Position numbers and translations under genes: made by a program
The notes under the pieces: model-generated
Databases searched by the model: none
Told to the model about the DNA's origin: nothing
The model's input: only the letters and a program-made list of their open reading frames with translations
Assembly: GCF_036324505.1 (NCBI RefSeq)
Contig: NC_086351.1
Span: 4,644,001 to 4,708,000, forward strand
Direction: 5' to 3'
DNA: 64,000 bases
Source: Eleginops maclovinus
Taxonomy: Eukaryota > Chordata > Actinopteri > Perciformes > Eleginopidae
In this document: positions 47,410-63,234 of the stretch, piece after piece
Position numbering within the stretch: position 1 is the first letter of the stretch
How the letters are laid out: the number at the start of each line of letters is the position of its first letter

Positions 47410-48580
47410 TCAAGCTTTTGATGCTAAGTATTGTGCCCTCTCCTCTCTGTAGCCTTTGAGCAGCTGGTTGACGAGTGCCAGTTCATTTTTCTTTTTCACA
47501 GGATACAAAGGTGGGAAGGGGTTGCCTTTGTACTCCAGGACGGCCATCTTGGCTTTGTCCAGGTTTGCCTTGTTTGGGATGCGTGCCATCCGTGTGTAGC
47601 CACTCGAGTGAGGCTCAAACCGTGGAGCAAGGACCTTGAAAAGCTTCGGGACCAGATCCTTTTCCTAAAGAGAAGCAAATGCAAAAAAAAAACCACAACA
47701 CAACTTTAGATGAACAGTTTTACATATAGAGTGAAACAGCTTGTCACTTCACAAAGCTGAGAAGAGCTGCAGAGACGTACCGTCATCCAGAAACTGGCCA
47801 TTTTCATCGCTTTCTCATCAGTGTCTCCCTTTTTGGCGTAGTCAACCAGCTGGGGAAACAAAAACAAGAAACGCATATAGTCAGGACCAAGTGTTTATGG
47901 AAAGGGAAATAGAATTTGTAGATCAATATTTAAATATGTTTTATCATTGAGCGTTTCCATTATATAAGTATTTTGAAATTTGATGGGTCGTTTTTGAAGT
48001 TTCTTTTTCTGTATATATTTTATTCACTTGATCATAACATCAGAAGACAGAAATAAATGTTGTTCATTTATCCTAAATATTCCATAAGGTATTTCCTGAA
48101 AGCCAATGTTGTTTATAACTCAACTTGTTAAAGATATTACATTTAACTTATTTTTACACACTAATTAATCCTTTTAACTTTATTACATGTTAGCCTTCCA
48201 TTTACTGTTGTCCCCTTATTTCTACAATATCACTGACTTTTCTTCTTTCACTTTAAATAGCTGGTGCATATTGCAGCAACACAGGTCGAAATGTGCATAT
48301 TATGATTCAATTATCTACATGTCACTATTTCTAGGTGCTCAAAGTGCTGTGACATTAGCCTCAATTGCAGCTAGCAGTGTTAGCATGTCCTGGTCGTGGT
48401 CGGTACCTTTTCTGCGTAGAAGCGGACTTCATCGGCTCTGGCCGCCGTGGTTTCGATCCTCTCGTGCCGGACCAGTCCTGTTAGAAGGTTCCGCAGCATG
48501 TTGATCCGGGACTCCGAGCCCAGACCCATCTTCCGGGCCACCCGGCCGTGAGAGATCAACAACTGCAGCGTGAGGCGCAT
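47410..48580 (-). CDS. mrpl17: Mitochondrial large-subunit ribosomal protein bL17m
   Basis: Three minus-strand coding exons: 48407-48580 (58 codons), 47781-47849 (23 codons) and 47410-47664 (84 codons plus TGA). All junctions are phase 0 with GT/AG borders, giving 165 residues; mammalian MRPL17 is about 175. Exon 1 carries [12 protein letters not shown] and [20 protein letters not shown], the bL17 signature. Exon 2 carries [15 protein letters not shown]. Exon 3 opens with [16 protein letters not shown] and holds [10 protein letters not shown] and [10 protein letters not shown]. The protein is a component of the mitochondrial large ribosomal subunit, and the basic N-terminus fits mitochondrial import. 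It is convergent with tmem145. Its promoter side faces an unrelated orphan first-exon-like ORF about 1.1 kb away on the opposite strand. No abnormal features are seen. Confidence 0.96.
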
Positions 48581-48780
48581 CTTGTCCGGTAAGAGTCACC
48601 TCAACAGAAAAAACTATACAAAACGTGAAAAGGTTACAGAATATAATCTGTTTAACCCGTCCTCTGTCTACTTCATGAGTCAGACTCCAATGTTATTACA
48701 AATCATGAGGTCAGTGATGTCGGTGCGAAGTTGACATTGGTGGTGCGCCGTCGAATGTGTCCGACTTGGTCACGGAGCTA

Positions 48781-49630
48781 GGGAGCAATAGTTCCGCTGT
48801 ACTCACTGACTGTAACCAGAAACGGTAAGAGCGAAGAACCACAGAAAACATTTGTATTATATAGATTGTTTATCTGATTATTTATATTACCATCCTTGTA
48901 TATTTTTTTAATTGTTTTTAGTTGTCTGCAATAACCATGATCATTTTTAAAAACAAACCGTAATATGTACACTATTTAAATGCTGCTGCTCTTTACTTTT
49001 GTTGCCAAGTGCCTGTATAAGCACTTAATTGTCTCTATTTTTATTTTTATTTTTTTATCTCTAGTGTGTGCCCTTTCACCATATTTAACAGCAATAACTA
49101 CTTATTATTGCTTGCCTTTTTATGTCGCTTTTTAACGTTGTGAATTTCCCCGCTACGGGACTAATAAAGGGATTCTGATTTTGAGTCTGGTTAATGTTAT
49201 TATTAACAATTTGTATGTACATTATTTCTCAAATTCCCCCTTGTGAAAAACACTGTGCTGCATGTATTGTACAATAGGTGCTATAGATATAAAGTTGGTT
49301 ATTCTAATAGTTCTTGATAAGAGGCTGGGGGAAAACATCAATGCGCATGCGCAAAGGATGGCACACATGCCACCTGCGGCTGATTACCTGTTGCCCCACT
49401 GCAGTGATCCCTTCGTTGCTCTGCAGTTTGCACAAGTTTTGAGTAAATTCATCACTAATTATGTGGATTATTGTCCGTAAAACACTCTTCATTTTAAAAG
49501 AAAACTTGAGATAGAAAACGTTGTTGCGCATCCGCCAGGGAATATTGGATTAAACCAAACTAAAAACAGTTTTAACTCGAAGCTGTCTCCAGGACAACAG
49601 TGGCTAACTGCTAGCTTGTCAGGGAAGACG
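48781..49630. other. Sequence upstream of mrpl17; retroelement-like tail
   Basis: The segment near 49139-49180 ('gaatttccccgctacgggac' then 'taataaagggattctgatt') resembles the 3' end of a teleost non-LTR retroelement. The rest is unremarkable. Confidence 0.35.
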
Positions 49631-49711
49631 ATGTTTTTCTTCACGTGTGTGTCCAATTCTGAGGGGATGGTGCCAAGAACAGACTTTCAGGACTCCAGCA
49701 TCTTTCTCTGA
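49631..49711 (+). promoter_or_regulatory. Upstream ORF (26 codons) ahead of the orphan exon
   Basis: An ATG at 49631 opens 26 codons ending in TGA at 49709-49711, 12 bp before the ATG at 49724. If the downstream exon is transcribed, this would be a classical uORF that reduces its translation. Confidence 0.3.
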
Positions 49712-49723
49712 GGATTACCAAAC

Positions 49724-49833
49724 ATGGACGCAGCAGGACAAGGAAGGACACACGTCGCTAAATTGCCCAAATTTACACCAAATACAAACGTGGAGTTGAG
49801 CAGAAGCCTAAAGCAGCCAATTCAGGAGCGCAG
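49724..49833 (+). CDS. Orphan first coding exon candidate, unidentified
   Basis: The ATG at 49724 sits in a good context (aaacATGG) and opens 36 codons plus 2 nt (MDAAGQGRTHVAK at the start, SLKQPIQER near the end), stopping at a strong donor 'cag|gtaagg' at 49834. The product is not recognised. No matching downstream exon was found on + before the window end. Either the next exons lie beyond 64 kb, which would place the trypsinogens in its intron, or this is a remnant left by rearrangement. Composition is coding-like, but the call rests on start context and donor only. Confidence 0.35.
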
Positions 49834-49931
49834 GTAAGGGCCCAGTCCGATTATATCAATTGTAATGTTATTGTGAAATTGCACATTATGTCAAATTGAA
49901 AACATGTCATTTTCTGGTTTTGCATCTTCTG

Positions 49932-50255
49932 GTAGTAGTCAGAGATGGGAAGAAACTACTTAGATTTACTCAAGTACTGTACTTTTACTATTACAATGTT
50001 GTACTTTAATTGAGTATTTCCATTTTGTGCTACTGTGTACTTATACTCCACTACAATTCTGAGGTAAACCGTGTACTTTTAATCCACTACGTTTATTTTG
50101 TACTTGTAGTTACTTTAAATCAGACTTTAGTTCCACCTGGAGTAAATTCACAAGCTACCTTGCAGTATACTCAGTTATTAAAACTAGCTGCACTTTTACC
50201 AGCTTACACTCTTGTACTTCTACTTTTGCTTAACTACAAGATCTGAGTACCACTG
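49932..50255. repeat. Dispersed teleost element ('tactcaagtactgtac' family)
   Basis: Blocks 'gatgggaagaaactactta', 'tactcaagtactgtactttta', 'gagtatttccattttgtgct' and 'atactccactaca' match a very common teleost short DNA-type repeat that I recognise by pattern. A fragment in the other orientation lies at 56985-57062. Confidence 0.65.
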
Positions 50256-50341
50256 ATTTCATTTTCCTGTTGATTTGACAGACAAATCAACAGGAAAGTG
50301 AAAGAGAGTGATGCAAAATAAAATCACAACTTGTTTACCAT

Positions 50342-50347
50342 TTTATT
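50342..50347 (-). terminator. Candidate poly(A) signal for trypsinogen A
   Basis: AATAAA on the minus strand, about 95 bp beyond the stop of copy A. Confidence 0.5.
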
Positions 50348-50526
50348 TCAAACTCTATTTCAAAAGGCAAGGTTACAGTGACACAGGGGTCTGCAGTGTA
50401 ATACCAGGCAGCTGTAGTAGAGGTGTTATCAGAAGGGTCTCAGTAAGATGCCATGGTGCTCTGCAGCCAGTCTGTGAAAATGCAGGTCTGTTGCAAGAGA
50501 AAGGAAAAGGGAATTGGAAAAAGTTA

Positions 50527-50715
<189 letters not shown>

Positions 50716-50736
50716 TTAACTTTTATGAAAGTGTGG

Positions 50737-50739
<3 letters not shown>

Positions 50740-50773
<34 letters not shown>
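50740..50773. repeat. (TA)n microsatellite
   Basis: A pure TA run of about 17 units in intron 4 of trypsinogen A. Confidence 0.95.
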
Positions 50774-50777
<4 letters not shown>

Positions 50778-50969
50778 GCACTTTGCAACAGCAGAGATGC
50801 TTACCTGACAGGAGTCCTTGCCTCCCACAAGGTCTCCAGCGCAGAACATGGCATCAGTGATCATGTCAGGGTAAGAGTTATCACAGTCTTCACAAGACAG
50901 GATGGGGATGTTCAGGCACTGCAGCTTGTTACTGTCAGCAGCTGTGGAGACGCAGAATAAGATACACAA

Positions 50970-51066
50970 TGACAAATCAAAGTGTATTTATATAGCCCAA
51001 TGTCAGAAAAGACGTTTGTCTCAGTGGGCTTTGACATGGATGACGTTGTAAAAGATCAGTTGCTTG
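50970..51066. repeat. Dispersed repeat that truncates exon 3 of trypsinogen A
   Basis: 'caaagtgtatttatatagccc' followed by 'gtctcagtgggcttt' is a very common teleost repeat motif. It abuts trypsin homology exactly at 51066/51067. Confidence 0.7.
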
Positions 51067-51751
51067 CAGAGCCACAGCCTGCACGTACTGGTTGAGGGTG
51101 GCGGGCTTGCTCAGCTTGATCAGCATGATGTCATTGTTAACCAACCAGGACTCGTAGTTGGGATGAGGGATCACACGTTCAGCAGAGATGATCTGTTCAT
51201 TTCCATCCATGAACCAACGGTTGTGATCACAGAGGACGATGTCCATTTTGCTGCAAAAGAGATAAAAGTTTCAGGTGAGACAGGTTGAATAAAAGGGATG
51301 GTTACAGAAGTTAGTTTGTTTATGTTTGGGGAGTACCCACAACTTGTAGCAGTGAGCAGCAGACACCACCCAGCTCTCATTGACCAGGGAGCCGCCACAG
51401 ACGTGGTAGCCAGAGTTCAGAGACACCTGATGGGGCTGAGAGTGAGGCACGCACTCCTGCCCTCCAACGATCTTGTCATCCTCTGTGGCAACTGAGAAAA
51501 ACAAAGATTCATAGAAGAATCAATACCAGTGTCCAACATGTCTCCTCTGTCTCATTGTTTTCTTTGGCATGTAAATCATCTCCAATGCGAGAGAAATACT
51601 ATTCCCGACTTAAGATATATTCAGCGATTTGTTTTTTTACGGTTTCCTTTTTTCTAAATCAATCCATATTTACACACAGCTCCTAAGAGCAGAGCAAAGA
51701 CCAGAGACTTCATGATTTATGTCCGGTTGATTTTCCTCGACCCATGCTGGC

Positions 51752-51758
51752 TTTTTAT
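51752..51758 (-). promoter_or_regulatory. TATA-like element of trypsinogen A
   Basis: The minus strand reads 'ggataaaaag' about 40 bp upstream of the copy A start codon, a position typical of pancreatic serine protease promoters. Confidence 0.5.
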
Positions 51759-51779
51759 CCAGCACTTTAACCTATGCAA

Positions 51780-54080
51780 TCTGTTGAGACACACCCAATG
51801 GGGCTAACCAATGAAAGCCCTGCAAATAGTGCTGATGGGTAAACTTTTCCACACTCCCTAAAACTCTGCCAACATGTGACTTTATGTACTTGCAAACAAC
51901 TCCTTCAAACCCTTATGGTGGTTGTATTTAAATGGAAGAATCAAGGTATTAACACTGTGGGTGACTTGTATTTCAAAGGAGACTTTGTAGTAGTTCTCCG
52001 AATAATTAAAGACTTATTGAAGAGAATCAATTCCTTTATGACGCATGGAGAGAACACCCATATGGTTCTTCTCTGAAGGACTTTCAGAGGGTTTTTCCTT
52101 CTGTTTAAAAATGCATTTCAATCATTTACTTTAGCTCCTTCTTAGTGCAATGGCCTTTTACTGTCACCTCTCATTTTAAATCCCTAATGTTTTTTTTAGT
52201 TATATTATATATAAGTAGGGCACTGTGTGAAAATGCAAAACTAAAACACTGCAAGTCCAGATATACCTGCAGATAGTCTTGTGGTCTACAAGCGTGCATG
52301 AGAGGACAACCTTGGTCAGCAAATCATAATGATGTTTGGCACAAACTCACATTATATTCATAGAATATAAATGATTTTGTTTTGCTTCTCCACAACAGTG
52401 TTTCTTCTATGGGCAAATGGCAGCAACACCTTTGCACTGACAGGTGTATGCCAGAATTGTATATTTTGGATTTTATAAATAATGTTTATAGATATAAACA
52501 CTAGAAGAGCGAGATATGTAGCTACCCAGAGAATACAAAATAAAATGACTATACTTTGAACCAGAGGATACCATATTTAATAACTAAATTGAGTTTGTAT
52601 AAACCCAGTCTTTGTTCAGTAAAACAATGTTATTATTATTATTGAAGCAGTTCTCTATTAAGCGTAAATGTCAGGAATTTTGAACAATTGCTCCAAAATG
52701 TAAAAACCAGCAGGACTTTATGGTTTTAATGAAACTTGTGTTTACGGTTTTTTTTTCTCAGTTCTGTCACAACAATGCTTTTTGAAAATGTGTGTATTAT
52801 TTTTTTGTTTGGTCTTGGCTGCACGGGTCTGCTGTGTGTACATTATGTTTTGCACAGGTTGCAATCATAGTATAAAGGTTGTAATCAGCGTCCTGACCTT
52901 TCCTCCCAGCTGCCGCTTCTCTCACAGATTGACTCCATGAGTGTAGAGCTATCGCAAATAAATCGCCCCTATATATTTATTTATTTAGACGTTTATTGAT
53001 CAGGGACAAATGCATTAAACATTATTTCATATGAAATAAAAAACAGATGTCATGCATACAAGTTTCGAGCCGAAGCTAATTTGCAACCCCTGTCCCTGGT
53101 GAGGCTTTTGCTATTAAAACAGAGTTCATGAGCAAAGTTAAAAGCAGTACAGAACACGTGTTTTCCAAATATCTATAAATGATTTCTCTTTCTCTAAATT
53201 GAGTGATTACATTTCCATGTATCGTGTGTCACATCATTCAACGATTGTCTAATAGAGAGCCGCAGGAACAAGTCCTAAAACCCGGAAGTGAGTCTTACAA
53301 CTTCCGGTTCCCTCGTCTCAGAGTCAGTGGGCTTTCTCAATAGGATTTTGGAAAATGGCTCGAAATAAGGTCTGTGGTTGACACACATTTAAGAGACGGA
53401 TCACGTTTTGTTCCACGACATTAAATACATCAGCAGTGAGGTTAGATTTATGATTTGAAAATGATAAAAGTAGGGTAGAGCAAAACCGTGCATTTATCAA
53501 ACAGGTTCGTTTCCCACAGGTCTTATTCTTTACATTATCCCAAAAGCCTATGGAGAAACCAAATTGCTTTTTTGTCGAAGGAACCCATGCGCAGCTTTCT
53601 TTCGGGTCGGCCTACAAAAATACGTCATCCCTGTGGCGCTCTATTGAACAATGAATTAGAGAACATTGAAATTACAAAAATGTGTTCAGATAATAAGAGA
53701 AATAGATGGTTATTAATATAACCCAGGACAGGAAATTACCAATAAAATACAGTTTATTAAGGAAAGCCAAACAGGAAGGTGATTTGAATTGATAAATTGA
53801 TTGTACTTGACAAGTGTTAACCATAAATATACAAGAACGGCCATGTTTCCTAAGTTCTACAAGTCAGATATCTGACAGGGCAAACTTTTTAATTGATTTT
53901 ATGTGACATATGATCAATGCTCTTCATCAAATCTCGGACTATGCTTCACTAGATTATGTATTGGTGTCAATGGAATGTATTATACTCTAAACCAGTGGTT
54001 CCCAGCCTGTGGGCCCGGTCTGATGGACAGCTCCTTTTCAAATTAATTTCAAACGTGATTTACAAGTTGAATGATGGACT
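51780..54080. other. Intergenic region between trypsinogens A and B
   Basis: AT-rich sequence. It holds a retroelement-like repeat near 52972-53165 ('ttattgatcagggacaaatg' then 'aacccctgtccctgg') and an isolated promoter-like patch at 53282-53369. No complete gene is recognised. Confidence 0.5.
53282..53369 (+). promoter_or_regulatory. Orphan housekeeping-type promoter with a five-codon exon start
   Basis: Two opposed ETS-type sites, CCGGAAGT at 53282-53289 and ACTTCCGG-like at 53299-53307, are followed by an ATG at 53355 in a good context. It encodes M-A-R-N-K and stops at a possible donor 'aag|gtctgt'. Paired ETS sites close to a start are typical of housekeeping genes. Five residues are too few to identify a gene; the ribosome-biogenesis factor RBIS begins similarly from memory. 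No later exons are seen. Confidence 0.25.
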
Positions 54081-54085
54081 TTATT
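54080..54085 (-). terminator. Candidate poly(A) signal for trypsinogen B
   Basis: AATAAA on the minus strand, about 110 bp after the stop. Copies C and D have ATTAAA at the equivalent place. Confidence 0.7.
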
Positions 54086-54192
54086 GACTCAGATGGAAAA
54101 ATGACTGCAATTATTCAAAACTCAGCAACAACAGTGGAGTTAGAATGATGGAAGAAAGGCAGCAGAGTAAGATGGAGGTCGCAGGATCAGAC

Positions 54193-55639
<1,447 letters not shown>

Positions 55640-55686
55640 GATTGCTGTGGGATGCTGTCGATGATAGCCTTCACCTGCAGCCCGGG

Positions 55687-55694
55687 TTTATATA
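55687..55694 (-). promoter_or_regulatory. TATA box of trypsinogen B
   Basis: The minus strand reads TATATAAA about 50 bp before the ATG. An E-box (CAGGTG) lies just downstream of it, and ATTGG/CCAAT motifs lie upstream (55731-55754 region). This is consistent with an acinar-type promoter. Confidence 0.75.
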
Positions 55695-56984
55695 CCCAGT
55701 CAGGAGAGCTGCCCTGCTGTCCGGCCCTCCTGATTGGTCAGTGAGGAGCCAATCCCTGCTGCAGGATTTTAGTTAGGTGATTCATTTCCAGAATTACTGA
55801 AAGAACACTTTTCATTGTAGAAGGAAGTGCGGCTTTCTTGTCAGCAACATTTCTAAAAGTGTAAAGGGAGAGTGTGGATTATATTGTGTCCTTTTTAATT
55901 AATGTATTACTTCATCACTCTACAAGTTAGAAATATATGTTTTTATTATCTTTAGTATCTGCACAATCTAATAGTTTTAACCTGGTTTTGTTTTGGGTTT
56001 TTAGGAGAAGACTAAGGCTCGAAAATGTAGAACAAAAGGACAATGCTACAACAAATATAATCTAATGGCGTTATTATAAAAAGTGACTTCATTATCATAA
56101 ACCTTTTCTAACGTCCCCCCATGACATATGTTTAACACTCATAACCCAACTAATTGTTTTATTCATGAGTGGCTTTTGTCTCGACTATCATGATGAGCGG
56201 GAAGGGTTTAATATGAAACCATCAGAGAAAAAGTTCAGTTTTTAATCCTTTTTATTTATCTATCATCTGGAGTTTCTCAGTGGAATTATGGTTTGGATGC
56301 AAATAAGTGATCTAGCTGTAGAATATGGTTCATTGCTATTAATCAGTATATGGAGTTTGATTTAGCACCACTTTGCTTTATATAAGAACATCAAATATTT
56401 AAGGTTTGGAAGCTTTGTTCACAATCAGGGATTCTTACATTATTTCTGATCCATACCTCTTAGAGCTGGCTTGTGTTTCTGGGCTGATTGCATAGGTACA
56501 CAGCTCCCCTCTATATTTAGATGTATGGACACTGTATCTCACAGCTGTGGGTTTCTCAGCATCTGTTACTTAAAAACTACATTCAGATATGATGCGACAG
56601 TCTTTTTTTCAAATGTTCTATACATTGTTAAAAAGCCGTGCTTGAAGAAGCCTTTTCTCTATTTAGAGTTTTAAATTCTACCTGAGTAAAAGAAGGAAAG
56701 TGTTACCAGAATAATTTACTTAAAATAAGAAACATAGAACATAATTTGCCCGTTGCAGAGTTGTTGTATAAATCCAAAATATACTCTTGTGAGACAAATA
56801 ATAAGTGTATTCTTATTAGACTTCATATGAATCATGGGTTGAAAGAACTCCAACCTGAATTTGGTTTATCATCCAAAAAACCTTTCATTGTGGGTATACA
56901 TTACCTTGAATCTATTATAATGCATTATAAGTAGTAATTCAGTCTGTGTGTAACAAAAAAGTAACACAACACGTCTTTCGTTTT

Positions 56985-57062
56985 CTTTACACTATAGTGG
57001 AGTAAAAGTATAAAAAGTGACATTTTTTACTTAAGTAAATGTACCTCAGATCCACCACTGGT
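56985..57062. repeat. Fragment of the 'tactcaagtactgtac' family
   Basis: 'gtggagtaaaagtataaaaag' and 'acttaagtaaatgtacctcag' match the end of the element at 49932 in the other orientation. It lies in the palindrome 1 spacer. Confidence 0.55.
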
Positions 57063-57335
57063 AGAACGCATTTTGCAACAAGAAGCTGTAATATCTTGTA
57101 TTCTATGCATACTTAGAGTTGATTAATGTAAACTGCACAGACTAGTACCATCACTACATGACTAATTACTTGAAATCAGAGGCAAGGCAAACAACTAAAA
57201 GACGAAACCTAAAACCATTATTCTAGAGATGCCTAATGAAAGAAATGTGTTCACGATGGGCATACAAAGCGCCCAAATGAAGAAGAAAACCCAGACATAC
57301 TTTTATTTTAACCACTGATGGTCTCACTTTTATAA

Positions 57336-57894
57336 GGCAAGGCAAGTTTATTTATATAGCACCTTTCAATTCAGACCCGCAGACCCGTCCCAGAAGCCCT
57401 GAGGGATCTGGATGGTTCATAATATAGCAGCAGATCAGAAATGTGTTTTGGCCCTAAACCCTTTCAATGCTTTATAAACCAGCAGCATTATTTTGAAATC
57501 AATTCTTTGACAGGCCAGAGTAAAGACCTCCGAACCGGACCGATGTGATCCACTCTCTTAGTGAGGACTCGAGCAGCAGCGTTCTGAATCAGCTGCAGCT
57601 TTCTCATAGATGTCATAATGAGAGCTGTGCAGATCCTGTTTCAGTAGTCCAGTCTGTTGGAGATAAATGCATGGACAAGTTTTTCCAGATCTTGTTGTGA
57701 CATTGGTCCTTTAATCCTAGAATTCTCAAGGTGATAGTAGGCTGATTTAGATATTCTTTAAATGTGACTATCGAGATTCAGTCCATGATTACTCCTGCAT
57801 TTTCAGTTTTTTTCTCTTGTTTTGAGCGTAGTAGACTGAAGCTCAGCGCTGGTTTCTATTCTTGATTCCAAAAACAATTACCTCAGTTATATCT
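57336..57894. repeat. Dispersed teleost repeat in the palindrome 1 spacer
   Basis: It starts 'aaggcaaggcaagtttattt' then 'atatagcacctttcaa'. It continues with blocks such as 'gatgtgatccactctcttag', 'gagcagcagcgttctgaatc' and 'gataaatgcatggacaag', which I recognise as a high-copy teleost repeat without being able to name its class. It fills the spacer to the edge of the right arm. Confidence 0.65.
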
Positions 57895-58593
57895 TTGTTT
57901 ATAGAGGAGAGCTGTGTACCTATGAAAATCTGACCAGAGAAACACAAGCCAGCTCTAAGAGGTATGGATCAGAAATAATGTAAGAATCCCTCATTGTGAA
58001 CAAAGCTTCCAAACCTTAAATATGTGATGTTCTTATATAAAGCAAAGTGGTGCTAAATCAAACTCCATATACTGATTATTAGCAATGAACCATATTCTAG
58101 AGCTAGATCACTTATTTGCATCCAAACCATAATTCCACTGAGAAACTCCAGATGATAGATAAATAAAAAGGATTAAAAACTGAACTTTTTCTCTGATGGT
58201 TTCATATTAAACCCTTCACGCTCATCATGATAGTCGAGATAAAAGTCACTCATGAATAAAACAATTAGTTGGGTTATGAGTGTTAAACATATGTCATGTG
58301 GGGACGTTAGAAAAGGTTTATAATAATGAAGTCACTTGCTTTTTTACTATATATATATAATATATATTTTTAACTTGTAGTGTCATGAAGTAATTAATTA
58401 AAAAGGACACAATATAATCCATACTCTCCCTTTTACACTTTTAGAAATGTTGCTGACAAGAAAGCCGTCCTTCCTTCTACAATGAAAGTGTTTTTTCAGT
58501 CATTCTGGAAATGAATCACCTAACTAACATCCTGCAGCAGGGATTGGCTCCTCACTGACCAATCAGGAGAGCAGGGCAGCTCTCCTGACTGAG

Positions 58594-58601
58594 TATATAA
58601 A
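58594..58601 (+). promoter_or_regulatory. TATA box of trypsinogen C
   Basis: TATATAAA 55 bp upstream of the ATG, with the same E-box and CCAAT arrangement as copy B. Confidence 0.75.
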
Positions 58602-58648
58602 CCCGGGCTGCAGGTGAAGGCTATCATCGACAGCATCCCACAGCAATC

Positions 58649-60097
<1,449 letters not shown>

Positions 60098-60191
60098 GTC
60101 TGATCCTGCGACCTCCATCTTACTCTGCTGCCTTTCTTCCATCATTCTAACTCCACTGTTGTTGAGTTTTGAGTAATGTGCAATCTGAGTC

Positions 60192-60197
60192 ATTAAA
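60192..60197 (+). terminator. Candidate poly(A) signal for trypsinogen C
   Basis: ATTAAA about 95 bp after the stop, shared with copy D but not copy B. Confidence 0.7.
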
Positions 60198-61257
60198 GTC
60201 CTCCATCTTGACTTTTAAATCGTGTTTCCCCTCAGTTTGTTGTTTGTGTTTGTATTCATCATATCTTCTTTACAATACTTTAAAATGACTTAAGAAGATT
60301 TGCTAACTGATTTTAATCAACACCAATACATCTTTGTCCAATGTACCATGGTGAACTCAAAGCTATCCAAACAAGGAAGTACATTCAAACACCACAGCCT
60401 AATTTTGTACCATCATTTGTACTCAGCAATCTGACAATCAAACCATATAAAGGAAATTATTAGTTATGCATTGTTAAATGTTAATGTTAAGTAATGTTAA
60501 ATAATCTCTAAGAATGAATCCCATAGCCAGGGTGTGAAACACACGGCACAGGGGCCAATACCAGACCACCAACTGGATCAATCCATCCCACTGGATGAAT
60601 TTGAAAAAAGGCTATAAGTCATTCATTCTAATTCTTAAATGAAATGTTCTGGATTTAATATTTTTCAATGCTGGGTCGGGCTTTCCATAACAAGAGTGTC
60701 AGGTACTGTCGTTAAGATATAACAGATGGCACATGCTTAAGTACAGGCTACTGGACCAAACACTGTCCAGCGTTTTCTGTCTATGCATCTTTCGATTCAT
60801 CTTCCATCACTGTCGATACATTTTTTTTCAGTTTTCCTGTTTGTACTTAAGCATGTTAGATCTGTTATATCTTATGCACAATACCTGTTGTTATGGAAAG
60901 CCTGACCCAGCATTGAAAAATATAAATTTGAGAACATTTTATTTACTTAATGACTTCTTTCCAATTTAAGCCTTTTTTCAAAGTTGGACCAGTTGGTGGT
61001 CTGGTATTGGCCCCTGTGCCGTGTGTTTCCACCTGGCTATGGGATTCATTGCTATATTATTTCACATAATGTATAAAGAAATCCGTTGCTGTATATGGTT
61101 TGATTGGCAGATTGCTGAGTGCAAATGATGGTATAAAATTGCGTTGTCTTTATGAATGTACTTTCTTGTTTGGATAGCTTTGAGCTCACCATGGTGTCCC
61201 TGAGCCAGTTTCTTTTTTTTTTAAAGATACAGCCCTATTGATAAAGGTACAGTAGAT

Positions 61258-61412
61258 CATAGGCGCCGATTTATGTTTCTGCCGGTGGGTGCTCTAAAAA
61301 GTTTAAAGCCCGACCCTCGACAATCTCCGTGTGTGCGGTTAAATCTCCGTGGGTGCTCGGCAATCTCCGTGGGTGCTCGGGCCCCGAAGCACCCACGGTA
61401 TCGGCGCCTATG
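61258..61412. mobile_element. hAT-type MITE, 155 bp, with 8-bp target duplication
   Basis: Perfect 13-bp terminal inverted repeats, 'cataggcgccgat' at 61258-61270 and 'atcggcgcctatg' at 61400-61412, are flanked by the direct repeat 'cagtagat' at 61250-61257 and 61413-61420. An 8-bp duplication is typical of hAT transposition. The interior has repeated 'aatctccgtg' and 'gggtgctcgg' units and no ORF. It is absent from the matching C-side arm. Confidence 0.85.
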
Positions 61413-61650
61413 CAGTAGATATAGATGTATTGGTGTTGATTAAAAAACAAAACAGTTAAACTCTAACTTTTACAGGCAAAAGATTTGGTTTCTAATGGAA
61501 ACACTTTGGATGTTTATTTATGTTTAAGTTATTGCCTTGTTTTTACTGTATCCCAAAAATCCCAGTAAGCAAAACTTCTTAAGTCATTTTAAAGTATTAT
61601 AAAGAAGACAATATGTATACAGACATGATTTAAAAGTCAAGGTGTAGGAC

Positions 61651-61656
61651 TTTAAT
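61651..61656 (-). terminator. Candidate poly(A) signal for trypsinogen D
   Basis: ATTAAA on the minus strand, about 95 bp after the stop. Confidence 0.7.
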
Positions 61657-61749
61657 GACTCAGATTATACATTATTCAACAATCAACAACAGTGGAGTTA
61701 GAATGATGGAAGAAAGGCAGCAGAGTAAGATGGAGGTCGCAGATCAGAC

Positions 61750-63179
<1,430 letters not shown>

Positions 63180-63226
63180 GATTGCTGTGGGATCCTGTCG
63201 ATGATAGCCTTCACCTGCAGCCCGGG

Positions 63227-63234
63227 TTTATATA
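63227..63234 (-). promoter_or_regulatory. TATA box of trypsinogen D
   Basis: The minus strand reads TATATAAA about 50 bp before the ATG, with the same downstream E-box as B and C. Confidence 0.75.

Larger units (their letters stand above)
60192..61660. repeat. Centre of palindrome 2 (3' flanks of trypsinogens C and D)
   Basis: Inverted matches flank a centre near 60,794. The inner pair is 'gatataacagatggcacatg' at about 60717 with 'catgttagatctgttatatc' at about 60852. Next out is 'aatgctgggtcgggctttcc' at about 60667 with 'ggaaagcctgacccagcatt' at about 60896. A further pair is 'ggcacaggggccaataccag' with 'ctggtattggcccctgtgcc'. The outer limits run through the two genes. Confidence 0.85.
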
